Source: Micrasema longulum
Lineage: Eukaryota; Arthropoda; Insecta; Trichoptera; Brachycentridae
DNA: 64,000 nucleotides
Reading direction: 5' to 3'
Assembly (NCBI GenBank): GCA_022494885.1
Contig: JAGVSM010004554.1
Location: 50,203-114,202 of the forward strand
Shown here: positions 40,855-51,581 of the stretch, piece by piece
Numbering within the stretch: position 1 is the first letter of the stretch
How the letters are laid out: the number at the start of each line of letters is the position of its first letter
Made by a program: the position numbers and the translations under genes
Notes under the pieces: generated by a model
What the model was told of the DNA's origin: nothing
Databases searched by the model: none
The model's input: the letters and a program-made list of their open reading frames with translations, nothing else

Positions 40855-41765
40855 CGAATAAAGACTACAGTTCTGAGTGTGAAAATGAAAATGGAGATGA
40901 AGTGGAGATAAGTCCACCTCGCTGTTTAGTGTTTGGCGCCTTCGCCCACTATTCTTGAGGTCCTAAGTTCGATTCCCGGTAGAGTGGAAGTGAATTATTG
41001 GTTTTGAAGGTGGTTCTACGTTGCAATATTTTTGGACTGGAAAAGCGTAAGACTGATCACCTTACCTTCCATGGATCAAAAACGATCTGGACGCGCTACA
41101 ATGAGAAAGTTCAGTTTTTTTTTTGTTAATAGAGCATCCAAATAAGCCAAATTTATTTATTTTTATTGTTATCTAAATTTTTCTACGGAAGCATTTTTTT
41201 GAACATTCACTTAATTTACGCCTACCTACAAAAGCAGTTTTTTTGCAGTGATTTTCTCTTTAAACATTTTAGTAACACAATATATTGTACATATAATTTT
41301 TTTTTAACTATTAAATTTCTCAACAAAAAAAAAGAAGTAAATAAGGTCTTTTTTTGATACCGAAATGTATAAAAAAGTAATAAATAAACGCTTTTTAAAA
41401 CTCTGTGTTAAACGTCGTATTATCGTCGCTACGATTTATTAATGTTTTGAATTTGTTTGATTAATCCGCGCGTGACATCACTAACTCTCTTCGGTGAGTT
41501 GTCTTGACCGGAATTCTATCATCATTTGTTGATTAAGAAGAACTTGTGACGTCATTTAAAGTAGTCTTTAAATTTTTTTTTATTTTTTTTTATATATATC
41601 CGAGAGACTTCCCATTAGGATAAAATGTTCTAATTTTTATCACGCGTAAGAAAATATTTTTTATATCCAATTTCCTGTGCCACTGAACTTCCTCTTTGAG
41701 TGCCAATGCAGAGCCACATGCACCGCTCGGTGCAGATAGGGAAATGATCATGGTGATGAAATCAA
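40855..41765 (+). mobile_element. SINE family A copy split by a family G element
   Basis: Left part: partial 5' module 'cgaataaagactacagttct', head with A box 'ctgtttagtgtttggcgcc' and B box 'agttcgattcccgg', and body 'ttttggactggaaaagcgta' and 'agactgatcaccttaccttc'. The tail ('gtgccaatgcagagccacat', 'gcaccgctcggtgcagatag', 'gatcatggtgatg') resumes only at about 41700, after the inserted element. Confidence 0.75.
41105..41700. mobile_element. Family G element nested in SINE A
   Basis: Left end 'gagaaagttcag' and right end 'ccactgaacttcctctttga' are the family termini. 'gtaagaaaatattttttata' with 'tccaatttcctgtg' is the inverted right border. The interior includes 'gacgtcat' near 41549. At nearly 600 bp it is longer than other copies, so it may hold a further insertion at 41150-41390. 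Confidence 0.65.
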
Positions 41766-41799
41766 ATGTTAATTCAATTGATAAACTAAAAATCTCAGT

Positions 41800-42560
41800 G
41801 ACATTTCCTACCAGCGCCAGCGTTGCCAACTCTACCGATTTTTCGGTAGATCTACAGATTTTGAGAGCAATCTACCGATCTACCGATCTACCGAAATCTA
41901 TAGAAATTCCGAAAAAAAAGGAAATTGTTTTCTATAAATCAGTAAAAACAGTTTTTAGAAGAGTGTGGTAAAATCGTAGCACCTCCCCCTATAAAAATTT
42001 AAAAATGTAAAACTGTTTCTTAAATAACAGTTTTTTGCAGCATGGCTCGTTAAAAGTAACAGTTAAATAATTTTGTTTTAAACAGTTCTAGCTGATAACG
42101 AATCTACATATTTATTTTTCAAAATCTATCGATTTTAGCTTAACGGAGGTTGGCAATGCTGCTCCCTACCGCTAATTTAGCTCTTCCTTTTCATTTCCTG
42201 TATTTTAATGAAAATTCAAAGGTAATTTTTAGGTTAATAAGTTATTTACACGATCAATTACAGCAGTTTAATACATGCAAATTATTTAAAAACAAGGTTC
42301 AGAGACGGACATAAAATTATGACCGTGAAATCTAGAGAACAATGATTAATAAATAAATCCTAGTGCGGTTTTCGTTCATAAAATACACATGGCGGTTCAA
42401 GGACGCGCGTCCTTGTCCGAAAAGACCGTTGGACGGGTCTATTTTTGATCTGTAAATAGTAAACATAAAATCGTCTATTTTCATTCGGATCCGGCGAAAC
42501 GCGGACCGTTTGACCCAGCGCAGTGGTCTTATTACAACTTATTAGTCAAATCGAAGATCG
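41800..42560. other. Unassigned, with an ATC/TACCGAT-rich patch
   Basis: 41830-41900 contains several overlapping 'tctaccgat' repeats ('ctaccgatctaccgatctac'). A GC-richer segment at 42390-42540 includes the palindrome noted separately. No gene recognised. Confidence 0.4.
42398..42415. other. Perfect 18-bp palindrome
   Basis: CAAGGACGCGCGTCCTTG is its own reverse complement. Function unknown. It could be an element end or a binding site. Confidence 0.6.
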
Positions 42561-42567
42561 GCAGTAC

Positions 42568-42615
42568 AACAACGAGGAAGTTCACCCCTACGGGAAATTG
42601 GACGTAAAAATGTAT
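42568..42615. mobile_element. Family G terminal fragment
   Basis: 'acgaggaagttcacccctac' and 'gggaaattggacgtaaaaat' match the inverted border at 48.33-48.37 kb. Only one end is present, directly before a family R fragment. Confidence 0.6.
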
Positions 42616-42618
42616 TCT

Positions 42619-43139
42619 ATTGAAAGGAGGGTGAGTGCCGGAAACAGAGTGAACGGCGCACTTAAATCAACCTTGGCAAATAAATGTTAGTCGCAAGAGG
42701 CAAAATTATCAGTTCACAACGGAGTCCTGGTCCCGACGCTGATGTATGGGAGCGAAGTATGGACTTGGAAAATCGGGGATGAAAGTAGGCTAAATGCTGT
42801 CCAAATGCGATCTCTCAGGCAAATGTATGGTAAAACTATGTACGATAAATGCACAAATGTTGAGATCCGTACCTTATGTAAGGCTGAGACAAGCATTATC
42901 GGCAAAATCAAGAAAGGAGCTCTGCGCTGGTTTGGACATGCAGAACGAATGGACAGCGAAAGAACGGCTAAGAATATTTACATTACGAATGTTGATGGAT
43001 GCAGAAATAGAGGAAGACCGAGAGAGACACGGCATGACCAAATCCAACAAATACTTGAAGATGGACATGCCAAAAGTCGGAATAATCGACGCGCGTGCAT
43101 GAGAAGATGTATGAATGTAGAGGAAGCGAGATCTGTGTA
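42619..43139 (+). pseudogene. RTE-like family R ORF2 C-terminus, best copy
   Basis: A single frame reads VSAGNRVNGALKSTLANKC, a stop, then LSVHNGVLVPTLMYGSEVWT, RLNAVQMRSLRQMYGKTMYD, GALRWFGHAERMD and GRPRETRHDQIQQILEDGHA, ending NVEEARSV. The 'MYGSE.W', 'ALRWFGH.ERM' and 'GRPR.T' sequence follows the thumb region in RTE-like and related non-LTR ORF2 proteins. It retains 132 uninterrupted codons from 42742. The family tail is cut off. Confidence 0.85.
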
Positions 43140-43144
43140 AATGT

Positions 43145-43535
43145 AAATTAGAAAACATGCAGGCAATAATAATAAAAATGGAATTATAAATATAAATTAA
43201 TTAGAAAATAAAACATTAATGTAAATTTGAAAACATACTGATAATAATAAAAATTGAAGCATAAATACAAATTAAAAAATATACCAGTTGTAATAGATAA
43301 TCAACTGACGGTAAGTAAACTGACCAATCGGCAGAACTCATCGAGAAGAGGGGGAAGTGAATTTGAGAAATCGCATATCACATTTAAAAAATAAAAAAAC
43401 CATAGCACTGAAAAGACAATACACGTTTTTTTTTTTAATTCTGGTTTACTTTAATAATCTATTAAAAAATAAATAAAACACTGAACTTCCACATTATTAA
43501 AGAGATGGGTGCGAAATTAGAGCGTACGGGTTTAT
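43145..43535. other. AT-rich spacer
   Basis: Two related A-rich segments ('gaaaacatgcaggcaataat', 'gaaaacatactgataataat') suggest a local duplication at about 85 bp spacing (43150 and 43231). Confidence 0.45.
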
Positions 43536-43610
43536 TACCATCCTTATTCTTACACTATGCCTAGGCGTAACTTTGCACTGGGTTTATAAGTAAGGTCCGT
43601 AGTAAAAGTC
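43535..43610 (-). repeat. Interspersed repeat shared with 23.2 kb
   Basis: 'taggcgtaactttgcactgg' and 'gtttataagtaaggtcc' match 23225-23265. Confidence 0.5.
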
Positions 43611-43664
43611 CCTTTTTTATCAAATGCATTAAAAAAACTATCAACAGATAAAGCTTAAGTTTTG

Positions 43665-43978
43665 GTATGCTCCCGCATAAATAAAGGTTTCAGCTCTTTA
43701 ACTTCCCAAACATCAACAGATGAAAGAATTGAAGGAATATAGATGTTCAAATATGGGCAGAATGGTGATTGTTAAACAGTGTGTAAAGTGGCTACTCAAA
43801 CCAGCCATTGACAGGTAATAAGCCCTGTAGATGCCTAGACTTCTATATTACCTTCTCTTCAATGTTCTTCATCTCTGTTGTAATATGTTAATATAAACAG
43901 CTCCTCGGAGAGTGGAATCCAGTCCTTGTCTACAAAAATTTGGACAAACTCAAAATATTGTTGGTTTAAAAAAAGCCC
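43665..43978 (+). mobile_element. Family L copy with complete right arm
   Basis: Core: 'cgcataaataaaggtttcag', 'caaatatgggcagaatggtg', 'tgtaaagtggctactcaaac'. Right arm: 'ttcatctctgttgtaatatg', 'gaatccagtccttgtctaca', 'tttggacaaactcaaaatat'. The right arm is the reverse complement of the left arm at 36095-36210. The left arm is missing. Confidence 0.75.
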
Positions 43979-43984
43979 ACGAAA

Positions 43985-45335
43985 TAGTGCAAAATCGATT
44001 GATGTGTCGTGATTTTAATATACTTTCAATAGGAAGCTTATTGCTAATTTCAATATTTTATTAGTTCACTCACTTGTGTATGTTTTACCCTTGTGTTAAA
44101 TGTTTTCAGAGATAAAAATGCCATAAAGATCATTGTGGCACTATTATTTCTTAAAAATATGCTTTGACGTTTTTGCTTTTAAGGCCACATTAATATTTTG
44201 AACAATTATACCATTAATTCTAGTGATAAACAGGAACATTTCTGGGTGCTTTACTAAAAAACTTCAATTTTGAACTTCTGTCAGTAGTAACGATCAGGTG
44301 CAACTTCCTCCACTGAGAAACATTTTTTTTTTCAATACGGAATTGTTGGAAAATTAATGAAATATTTGTAGATAAGTAAAAGAAATATAAAAAATAATTT
44401 ACGTATTTAAAAAAAAAAACAAATTGAATTGCTCAAAAAAGTTTGTTGAAAAACGCAGAAATTTTGAATTGATTCGTCGTAAACAATGTTATTTATTTTT
44501 AATATTTTATTTATTTTTCTTATAAAAAAAAACACATTATAGAATTTGTACAGTGGTTTTAATATGTCGGTAGAAATATATGTAAAAAATGTATCTCAAT
44601 AATTACATTATAAGGATGATTTTTATCATAACATGATTACAAGTTCTTGTTTTAGTGTATCAGTGTTATTATTGTACATGTTAGTGAGGGTGAGTATATT
44701 TATATATTATGTGAGGGTGTGTGTTATATGTTATAAATTACCACTAATTACTTGAATAAATGATAGCGGCAGTGCCAATTAGGTATTATAAATGATGAAC
44801 GCTGCAATGCGAATCGAAACAAGGTCGAAAAGTTTTCTAGATTATTGACACATGGCATAACAATTCAGAAAACGTTATTTGTATTCGAAAGGCCGTGAAA
44901 ATTTATCAAGTTTATTCCATTACATAAATATTCCAAATTCTGTGCGTAAAACAGAGACGCAAATGAGAAGTTTTTGTAACAGCAAAAACGTGCGAGCGCC
45001 ATAATGTAATATTGAGCTGAGAATGTAAAATTCTACAGCTTTTTAAGTATCGGCGTTTAACTGCTAACTTCAGTTTGAGCCGTAGAATTCTTCCATGTTA
45101 ACAAGCGGTCAAAGCTATAGACACATAATACTGAACTAAGTAATTCAAATGTAACAATGTCTAAGACCCTGAGACCAGGCCCGTACTAATTCAAATTATA
45201 AGGCACCCATTATTTTACTGTGTTTTTTTCATTCCAATACAATGTAAAAACATTTCTCCATATTAAAAAAAATGTCTTCATCGCCACATCAATAACATCA
45301 TTTCCTTTTTCGCGGTGTATCTCGAAAATGTGTAA
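43985..45335. other. Unassigned
   Basis: Possible reversed non-LTR 3' end at 44510-44620 ('ttataaaaaaaaacacatta', resembling 8.95 kb). 44960-45120 is slightly GC-richer with no identity. No gene recognised. Confidence 0.35.
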
Positions 45336-45336
45336 C

Positions 45337-45560
45337 AAAAAGGTAAGGTGATCAGTCTTACACTTCGGGTGCCAGTCCAGGAACAATAAAATATTGCAGT
45401 TGAAACAATTATTGAAATCAATATTTCACATCTAACCTACCAAACCCTGCCATTCTGAACCTGCCAAGAATCGAACCCAGGACCACAAGAATGGTAGGCA
45501 AACGCGCCAACTACTTCAAAACGAGGTGGATTTATATCCACTGAATTTCTTTGATAAGAA
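45337..45560 (-). mobile_element. SINE family A copy, well preserved
   Basis: 'aaggtaaggtgatcagtctt', 'acacttcgggtgccagtcca' and 'ggaacaataaaatattgcag' (body), then 'tgccaagaatcgaacccagg' (reversed B box) and 'gcgccaactacttcaaaacg' (reversed A box), then the start of the 5' module. The tail is absent. Confidence 0.8.
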
Positions 45561-45689
45561 TTTTTATCTTTAGCCACTAAATTGCCAGGCAGATCATTAT
45601 TATTTTTACATTTGTGAATTGAAAGAATATTAAATATACGTATGTATATAGTAAATATTTTTTTTTGTATTAAAGCAAATACAGGCAAG

Positions 45690-46160
45690 CTTTAAAAAAA
45701 AACTTTAAAATTATAAATAGTGTTAGTTTCTAATATAAATATGGTATAATTATGACGATGATATTATGCAAAGACGATGATGGAGATAATAATTTACTGA
45801 ATGAATCTAATTCCAAATAAACCCAAGATAACGATTCTTATTAGTTTTCGAAAGTATTTTTTTTTTAAATCATGTAAGAGTAGGTTTCAATTATTTTGCT
45901 ACATATATTTTACATTTTTTTAGCTTAAGAAGAATTGTAATTGGAAGATAAACCGGAATTATTAAATTAATCATAAAAAAATGACGGAATTTTCCGGTGA
46001 TTGGAGTAATAGAACACAAGACGCTTAAAATTAACTTGAATGTAAAATTAAATGTTAAAACTTTGAAAATAAAAACTTTTCGTTTCTAACCACCTTATAT
46101 TTATTAAATTACCGACTGGTTTTGAATTTGATTCAGTATTTAATAGACAGCCATGAAATT
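45690..46160. other. AT-rich spacer
   Basis: No feature recognised. Confidence 0.4.
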
Positions 46161-46170
46161 GGATAATATT

Positions 46171-46887
46171 CAGGGGTGGGCGGCCAATTTTTCGTTGGTG
46201 GGGTGGTTCGCGATATTGTCGGTGGTGGAAGGGGAGGGGGGATTTGTATAATTTTTTTCTAACTGTCCAAAACACTAATACATATTAATTAAAAATACTT
46301 AAAATGCTCATCAAACGACAAAATGTAGATATGACTTGGTTTTTAATGCTAGAAAATGCTTTAATTCAACAAATCATATATTTTATATTAGTTGTAAATG
46401 AACTTACGTTCCTAAAATTTCAAGAGTGAAGTATTCCAAGATTGGTGCAGAAATTTCATGTTGATTAAAAATGTTTTACTAAATTAAGACAAAAAACAGT
46501 GCCCAATTACGGTAAAGGGACGAAAAATGTGCACGTGTGAAACAAGACGGGTTCAAAGAATCGCAAAAATGTTGCGTTGAACATCTAAGAACATATGGAA
46601 GCAATATAGTGTACTATCAAACATCGGAGTTTTAAAGCATTGTTAGGCGATTGCAGGCAATTGTTACACTATATAGACAAAAAACGGATAGGTCTCTTTT
46701 ATTGCGCATCCATAATAAATATATTGCTCGAGAAATTTCAAAAGGCAACAAAATTTTATGTTTCATAATACATTTAAACCATCCACTGAAATTGCATTTG
46801 TGTACTGATTTGATCTGAGAATATTGATTTCTCTCAAAAAACAAGGGCTTGCCGGCCCAAGTCAAAGTCCCCTGTAGCCTACCCCTG
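46171..46887. mobile_element. hAT-like element with perfect 8-bp target duplication
   Basis: Left end CAGGGGTGGGCGGCC. Right end, read inward, CAGGGGTAGGCTACAGGGGA. The 8-bp flanks ATAATATT at 46163-46170 and 46888-46895 are identical, the hallmark of hAT insertion. The element is 717 bp. Subterminal G-rich tracts ('ggtggaaggggagggggg') lie near the left end. No transposase peptide is recognised, so it is non-autonomous or internally deleted. Confidence 0.85.
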
Positions 46888-46910
46888 ATAATATTCATTG
46901 CTAAATTAAA

Positions 46911-46953
46911 CCTTGATAAGGAAGCTTGTGTAGCTTCGAAACCAGTCGGTAAC
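46911..46953 (+). ncRNA. Hammerhead-like motif
   Basis: Stem II GAAGCT (46921-46926) pairs with AGCTTC (46932-46937). GAAA follows at 46938-46941, with a short stem III ACC/GGT (46941-46943 and 46948-46950). The 5' core reads CTTGATAAG rather than CTGANGA, so one conserved position or spacing has changed. Short stem III is a known feature of hammerheads in retroelements. It lies 16 bp from the end of the hAT duplication. Confidence 0.4.
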
Positions 46954-46959
46954 AAAAAA

Positions 46960-47110
46960 AAATTAAGTGGTTAAAACAAGGCATTTTAATTTTATTTGTT
47001 CATTAAATAACCACATACTTAGTGCTTCAGAATGCATTTTTAATTAATAATTGACTTATTTGAGTGCCGCGACGTAATAGCTGATATCAGCCAGGATAGC
47101 AATTGTAGAA
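46960..47110. other. Spacer
   Basis: A-run after the hammerhead-like motif. No other feature. Confidence 0.4.
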
Positions 47111-47119
47111 GTAAAAGAA

Positions 47120-47425
47120 GAAAAAATGAAGAATACGAAACAGGCGTGGAAGATGAAATACGCTGACCTTGATCTTATCTGGAATCCGACTCTGGTATCC
47201 ACGAACGCGAGGAAAACCTTCTCCAACTCCTACGCAAATAGCAGACTTTATGACTCCTCATCTCCATTTCTCGCCAATAGTAATGCCAAGAACGTTGCGT
47301 TCTCCGATTCTGGAATTTTCCAATTAATGTATTCGTCCAGAGCTATTTCCTCGGCGTATTTATATCTCACGACGCAAAACGATATTGCAGAATGGCGGTA
47401 TGTTCCAAAACATGATTGATCTGTA
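47120..47425. other. Unidentified GC-richer segment open on both strands
   Basis: It is less AT-rich than its surroundings and contains long frames on both strands: plus 47126-47419 (97 codons) and minus 47248-47469 (73 codons, e.g. RYKYAEEIALDEYINWKIPE). I recognise no domain and see no clear splice sites. It could be a decayed transposase, a retrocopy or a host exon. Confidence 0.3.
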
Positions 47426-47744
47426 TCTAGCGTTATTATAAAGGCTGGATACATTAATAATATCAACAAAAAAAATTAAGGCTCTCTTTAGAAAAATGCG
47501 CAAACCATTAGTAATATTACGTAAATTCTTTCTATGAAAATATGGGTTCAACGAATGATTTATACACTCGTATGTAGTTTGATTCTATTTAAAACTATAA
47601 TGTATTAATACGTAAATACACCTAATATAAATTAGATAGACGTAAAGCGTATATAGGCACATAAGTTATGGATTTAAAAAATATCATAAATTTTCATGAT
47701 ACTAATAAAATAAATGACGAATCATCATTATTTCCCTATTTGCA

Positions 47745-47825
47745 CCCAAATTGCATAGGGCACTATATCGTAATCCGATTGAGCATCGTTTTTTCATAAC
47801 ACGAAATTTTATCGATCGCTAATTT
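47745..47825 (-). repeat. SINE family A tail fragment
   Basis: 'gcacccaaattgcatagggc' and 'actatatcgtaatccgattg' are the reversed tail and the first part of the body. Short. Confidence 0.55.
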
Positions 47826-47961
47826 CAATAATTTATATTGAGTGCTAATAAAATGTAAATTATAAATCAGATTACCTACGGGCTTAGTTGTAAGGTGCAA
47901 TTATTTGAAACGAAGATTGTTCCTAAAAACCCTTCAAAATGACGTTTCAACTGTTCTCTAC

Positions 47962-48375
47962 GAGGAAGTTCATTGGTAATTTAAATATTTTTTTATATGT
48001 TAAAACTAAGTCAAAATATATAATTTCAAATTTTTACGTATTGTATTATCAGCGCTATAATTTTTTAATGTTTTGTATTTTTTAAATTACTTCACGGGTG
48101 ACGTCTCAAGTTCTCTTCCCCTTCTCGATGAGTTCTGCTGATTGATCAGTTTACTTACCGTAAACCGGAAATCTATTACAACTCTTTTGTCATTGGTTGA
48201 TTCGGAAGAATTATTGACAAACAAACAGTTTGTTTTTATTGAAATCATTTTTATTCTTTTTTTCATATATTTTCAAGAAACGTCGCTTTACAATTTAATG
48301 CTAATTTTTTTATTGCGCGTAAGAATACATTTTTTGTATCCAATTTCCCGTAAGGCTGAACTTCCTCATTGCAGA
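47962..48375. mobile_element. Family G element, complete copy
   Basis: Left end 'cgaggaagttcattggtaat'. Right end 'tatccaatttcccgtaaggc' and 'tgaacttcctcattg', whose reverse complement repeats the left terminus. Internal 'gggtgacgtctcaagttctc' and 'gattcggaagaattattgac' follow family order. About 410 bp, with no coding capacity. Confidence 0.7.
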
Positions 48376-48387
48376 GTTCATCGTTTC

Positions 48388-48445
48388 TGTTACATTAAAT
48401 GTAGGTGATCGGTATTATGTTTCAGGTGCCTGTCTAGATACAAGA
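48388..48445 (-). mobile_element. SINE family A body fragment joined to module H
   Basis: 'gtgatcggtattatgtttca', preceded by 'gtag', then 'ggtgcctgtctagata' is the reversed body. At 48440 it passes into module H without a tRNA-like head. Confidence 0.55.
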
Positions 48446-48735
48446 TGTATATTGCAGTGAAAGCACTATCTTCACATTCCTACCCGGAAACCATGTTAAA
48501 GTCCGTGGGTCTTCCTATCGGTTTCCCCCATGCTAATCAGATACGAATTACTCTTTTAAAAAAAAACAGTTTCGTAAACCGCGATTATGATATAATTTTA
48601 CTATACCACTTTAGTTGTCCCTTTCACTGTGAGTTTTGCTTATAATATAGAGGGTTTATTTAGGATATTGTCAATCTTCCTTGTGACAATATTGCAATTA
48701 CGCGAATGGTAGTAAAAACTGTGTTTACTTGTATT
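48445..48735 (-). repeat. Module H copy
   Basis: 'gtgggtcttcctatcggttt', 'gtttcgtaaaccgcgattat', 'gtccctttcactgtgagttt', 'gtcaatcttccttgtgacaa', 'aatggtagtaaaaactgtg'. It aligns along its length with 58185-58490. Confidence 0.65.
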
Positions 48736-48752
48736 GAATTCTATTATTATTA

Positions 48753-48800
48753 TTTTTTTTCACGCCCATAAGGCTTTTACATACATGAAAGTTTTACAAA
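48753..48800 (-). mobile_element. Non-LTR 3' terminus, reversed
   Basis: 'ttttttttcacgcccataag' and 'gcttttacatac' reverse-complement to the terminus seen at 38.65 kb. Confidence 0.45.
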
Positions 48801-48806
48801 ATATAA

Positions 48807-49015
48807 GTATATAAACAACATTAAATTTAAAAAATACAATATAAAGCAACAAAAGATAGAACAGTGTTAAGAGGTAAAGTTGGTATAAAAAAAAGAAGAT
48901 GAGTATATAAACAACATTAAATTTAAAAAATACAATATAAAGCAAAAAAAGATAGAACAGTGTTAAGAGGTAAAGTTGGTATAAAAAAAAGAAGATGAGT
49001 ATATAAACAACATAG
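48807..49015. repeat. 96-bp tandem repeat, about 2.2 units
   Basis: 'gtatataaacaacattaaat' starts at 48807 and 48903, and 'gtatataaacaacat' restarts at 48999, an exact 96-bp period. The first two units differ only by isolated bases. The unit is A-rich and non-coding. Confidence 0.9.
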
Positions 49016-49114
49016 ATTTAAAAAAAAAACACAATTCAATACATATTCAATATGTAATATTTTCGCCATGGTATTTTTATAAATTTAATAATATCAAATC
49101 AATTTTTTATTATA

Positions 49115-49470
49115 TACAGGGTGCTCGTTAAACCCTGTCACATCCGAAACCACGATGATCAGAATGGAGAAGAAGACATATAAGCATATTAAAAAAAATT
49201 AGAACAAAAAAAATTTTTTTTTTAAAAATATAAAAAAAAAACAAATGGTTGCTTACTTCTGTAGAGGAGAAGTGAAGGGAGCTCAGTTGTCAGTGTATCA
49301 GACTCCCCCCTCCCCCCTCGTTTCTCCCGTGCAGAAGTAAGCAACCATTTGCTTTTTTTGATATTTTATTTCATTAATTCCAAAAAATCATTTTAATGTG
49401 CCAATATGTTTTCTTGCTCATACTGATCATCGTGGTTTCGAATGTGACAGGGTTCAATGAACACCCAGTA
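49115..49470. mobile_element. Fold-back MITE (family F), copy 2
   Basis: Same double-arm architecture as 34102-34453. The outer ends are 'tacagggtgctcgttaaacc' and the reverse complement of 'ggttcaatgaacacccagta'. The inner pair is 'caaatggttgcttact' and 'agtaagcaaccatttg'. TA lies on both sides (49113-49114 and 49471-49472), supporting Tc1/mariner-type insertion. Confidence 0.85.
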
Positions 49471-49499
49471 TAGATATCATTATTTTGAAAACGAAATTT

Positions 49500-49700
49500 A
49501 GTGATATATTGCAGTGTAGAACCACCTTTGAAATAAATCAATGTAAAATGTCATACCACAAAGTTAAAAATGTTTTTGATATTAAAAAAATATATTTATA
49601 TTTTACGTTACCCTGTCAGCAATCGAACCCGGGACCTTAATCATGGTAAGCAAACGCACCAACCACTATTTCAGGATTCTTACCTGAGAGTCAGTGCCGT
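49500..49700 (-). mobile_element. SINE family A copy, partial
   Basis: 'gatatattgcagtgtagaac' (body), 'cctgtcagcaatcgaacccg' (reversed B box), 'aacgcaccaaccactatttc' (reversed A-box side), then 'aggattcttacctgagagtc' (5' module). The tail is missing. Confidence 0.7.
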
Positions 49701-49709
49701 TATAAATAA

Positions 49710-50620
49710 AAAGACAAATATTTTCAAAAGCCACATTTGAGTATCTTTAGGCAAATTTAAAAAACTGTAAAATAATCATAAGTAAAAACACAGAAGGTAT
49801 GTAAATTTTTTTAAAACTATAAAACCTGTGCGCGTCATAAAATGCACTGAGTTTCTGCTTATGGATCTCTAGATATTGTGTTTTGCTTAAAAAACTAAAA
49901 AATCGTTATACCGTTTTTCGTACTGAATATTTTTTAAGCTCATTGCTATAAATCAAACGGTTCGAATTTCTTGTTGAATATTACTTCATATTTAACTGAT
50001 TTTTTTATTATTGTCTAAAAATTGCCTATAAAGGCAGAGTACATAGAGTCAAAAATACTCCAGGATTCTGTTTCTTTTTCTTAGGAAGGTTTTTATTATA
50101 GAACACGGAAAACCGTTTTATTTTCAGTACTAGCAAATACCGATAAATTGCTTAACATTTCTTTATAATACAAGGACTAAGAACTATTTTCATCAACTCT
50201 ATTAAATGGTACTCAGGGAATCGATTTTTTCGTGGCATGGTTTTAAATTACTTATGAGGACTTGCTCAAACCAAAAACACGTAAGAATGCACTTAGACGC
50301 GTAGTTGAACCTTGAAATTAAAGTTTGTACCTCCACGCCTTTTTATGGATAACGCTCATTCCCAATTACCGGTTTAAGGAGTACCTTCCTTTTCCAACCA
50401 AATACCCCCAGATATACTCCATTATCCAGAAATAATAACGACTTGAAAAAAAACATTCGTCTTACATTAAATTATAATATCTTTTTGGTTTATTTAGCTT
50501 ATGTACTATAACTTTTATAAATCAGGGTGAAAAAAGCGGTATTATTTTAAAAATGATCAATATTTATTATCTTACTCGATCAAAAAATTTAACCGGCCAA
50601 TAAGTTATCAATCACCTTTG
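49710..50620. other. Unassigned
   Basis: Apart from 'agagtcaaaaatactccagg' near 50045 (a weak 5'-module match), no feature recognised. Confidence 0.35.
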
Positions 50621-50634
50621 CAATAAATAGTTAA

Positions 50635-50850
50635 CCGATGTGTCGCATTGCCGCGGCAATGGAGCAAAAGAGTACCAAATATCGATTGTCTCAAATACTC
50701 TACGTCTCACTCTCGAAGCTTTAAATATAATCGCGAGCGAGAGAGACGATTTTACGCGTGATGCAGGTCAGCCTGTATCACTGTCACAAAACGTCAGTTG
50801 CTCTCGGAGCTCCGCTAAGGGTGGTCTATTTTGCGCACTGTGAGTGTTGG
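50635..50850 (+). promoter_or_regulatory. GC-richer, CpG-bearing patch (possible promoter or exon)
   Basis: Contains 'cgcattgccgcggcaatgga', with the palindrome ATTGCCGCGGCAAT (50647-50660), and 'aatcgcgagcgagagagacg'. A 67-codon frame from 50640 has no recognised domain. It is not repeated elsewhere in the window. It could be a host 5' region or an old element. Confidence 0.25.
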
Positions 50851-50859
50851 CAAATAGAT

Positions 50860-51575
50860 TTTTCATGTTTCTAGCAATTGGACAAAAAACATCATCCCTT
50901 TTGACATTAAATATAGTTGATAAAAGCAATTGCCTATAAATGTTTCATTTTTCAGATATTTAATCCTTTGTTTTTTCATGTGAATTGACTACACAACACC
51001 AGAACACGTGGATTTTTTTAGCACAATAAATACCTAGAAAGATTTTTACGGATAGCGTTTTAAACAAAATTTTCTAAAGAAATTTACGGGAGCATAAAAC
51101 AAAGAACGTATATATTTCCTTCTTGAAAAGATTCTTCAATATACGAGAAAATATTTGCCACTCTATTTACATTTATTTACGAGTACATACTAACAGTAAG
51201 CGTTAGGTACATTTATAATTTATTTTGTGTCAAAAAATTAAAGGTATAATTTTTACATACTTATAAATGTAGCACACGAGATTTAATATTTTCAATATAG
51301 GTATAGGTATAAATGGTAGATATTTTTTTTTATATAAATAAATGGGCGATATATTTTTTTTATGTGAAGCCTGTTTTATCAAATGAAATTAAGGTAGTCG
51401 TTTATTTTTAATAACCGTAAAATATATATAAAATTAATATAATTAAACTTTGGCAAAAAACTCATTTAAAATATGTTCTAACAAGCAAGTTTTTGATAAA
51501 TGATATTTAAAAATTGATAATAAATTACATATTATAATATTATAATTACAACATATATCAACAACTCTGAAAGCT
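50860..51575. other. AT-rich spacer
   Basis: No feature recognised. Confidence 0.4.
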
Positions 51576-51581
51576 TTCAAG

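Noticed and set aside
41590..41829. 79-codon reverse frame and an overlapping 91-codon forward frame
   Set aside because: They are explained by the family G end and the SINE A tail.
48807..49015. CRISPR-like array
   Set aside because: The units are contiguous 96-bp tandem repeats without spacers, in eukaryotic-type DNA.
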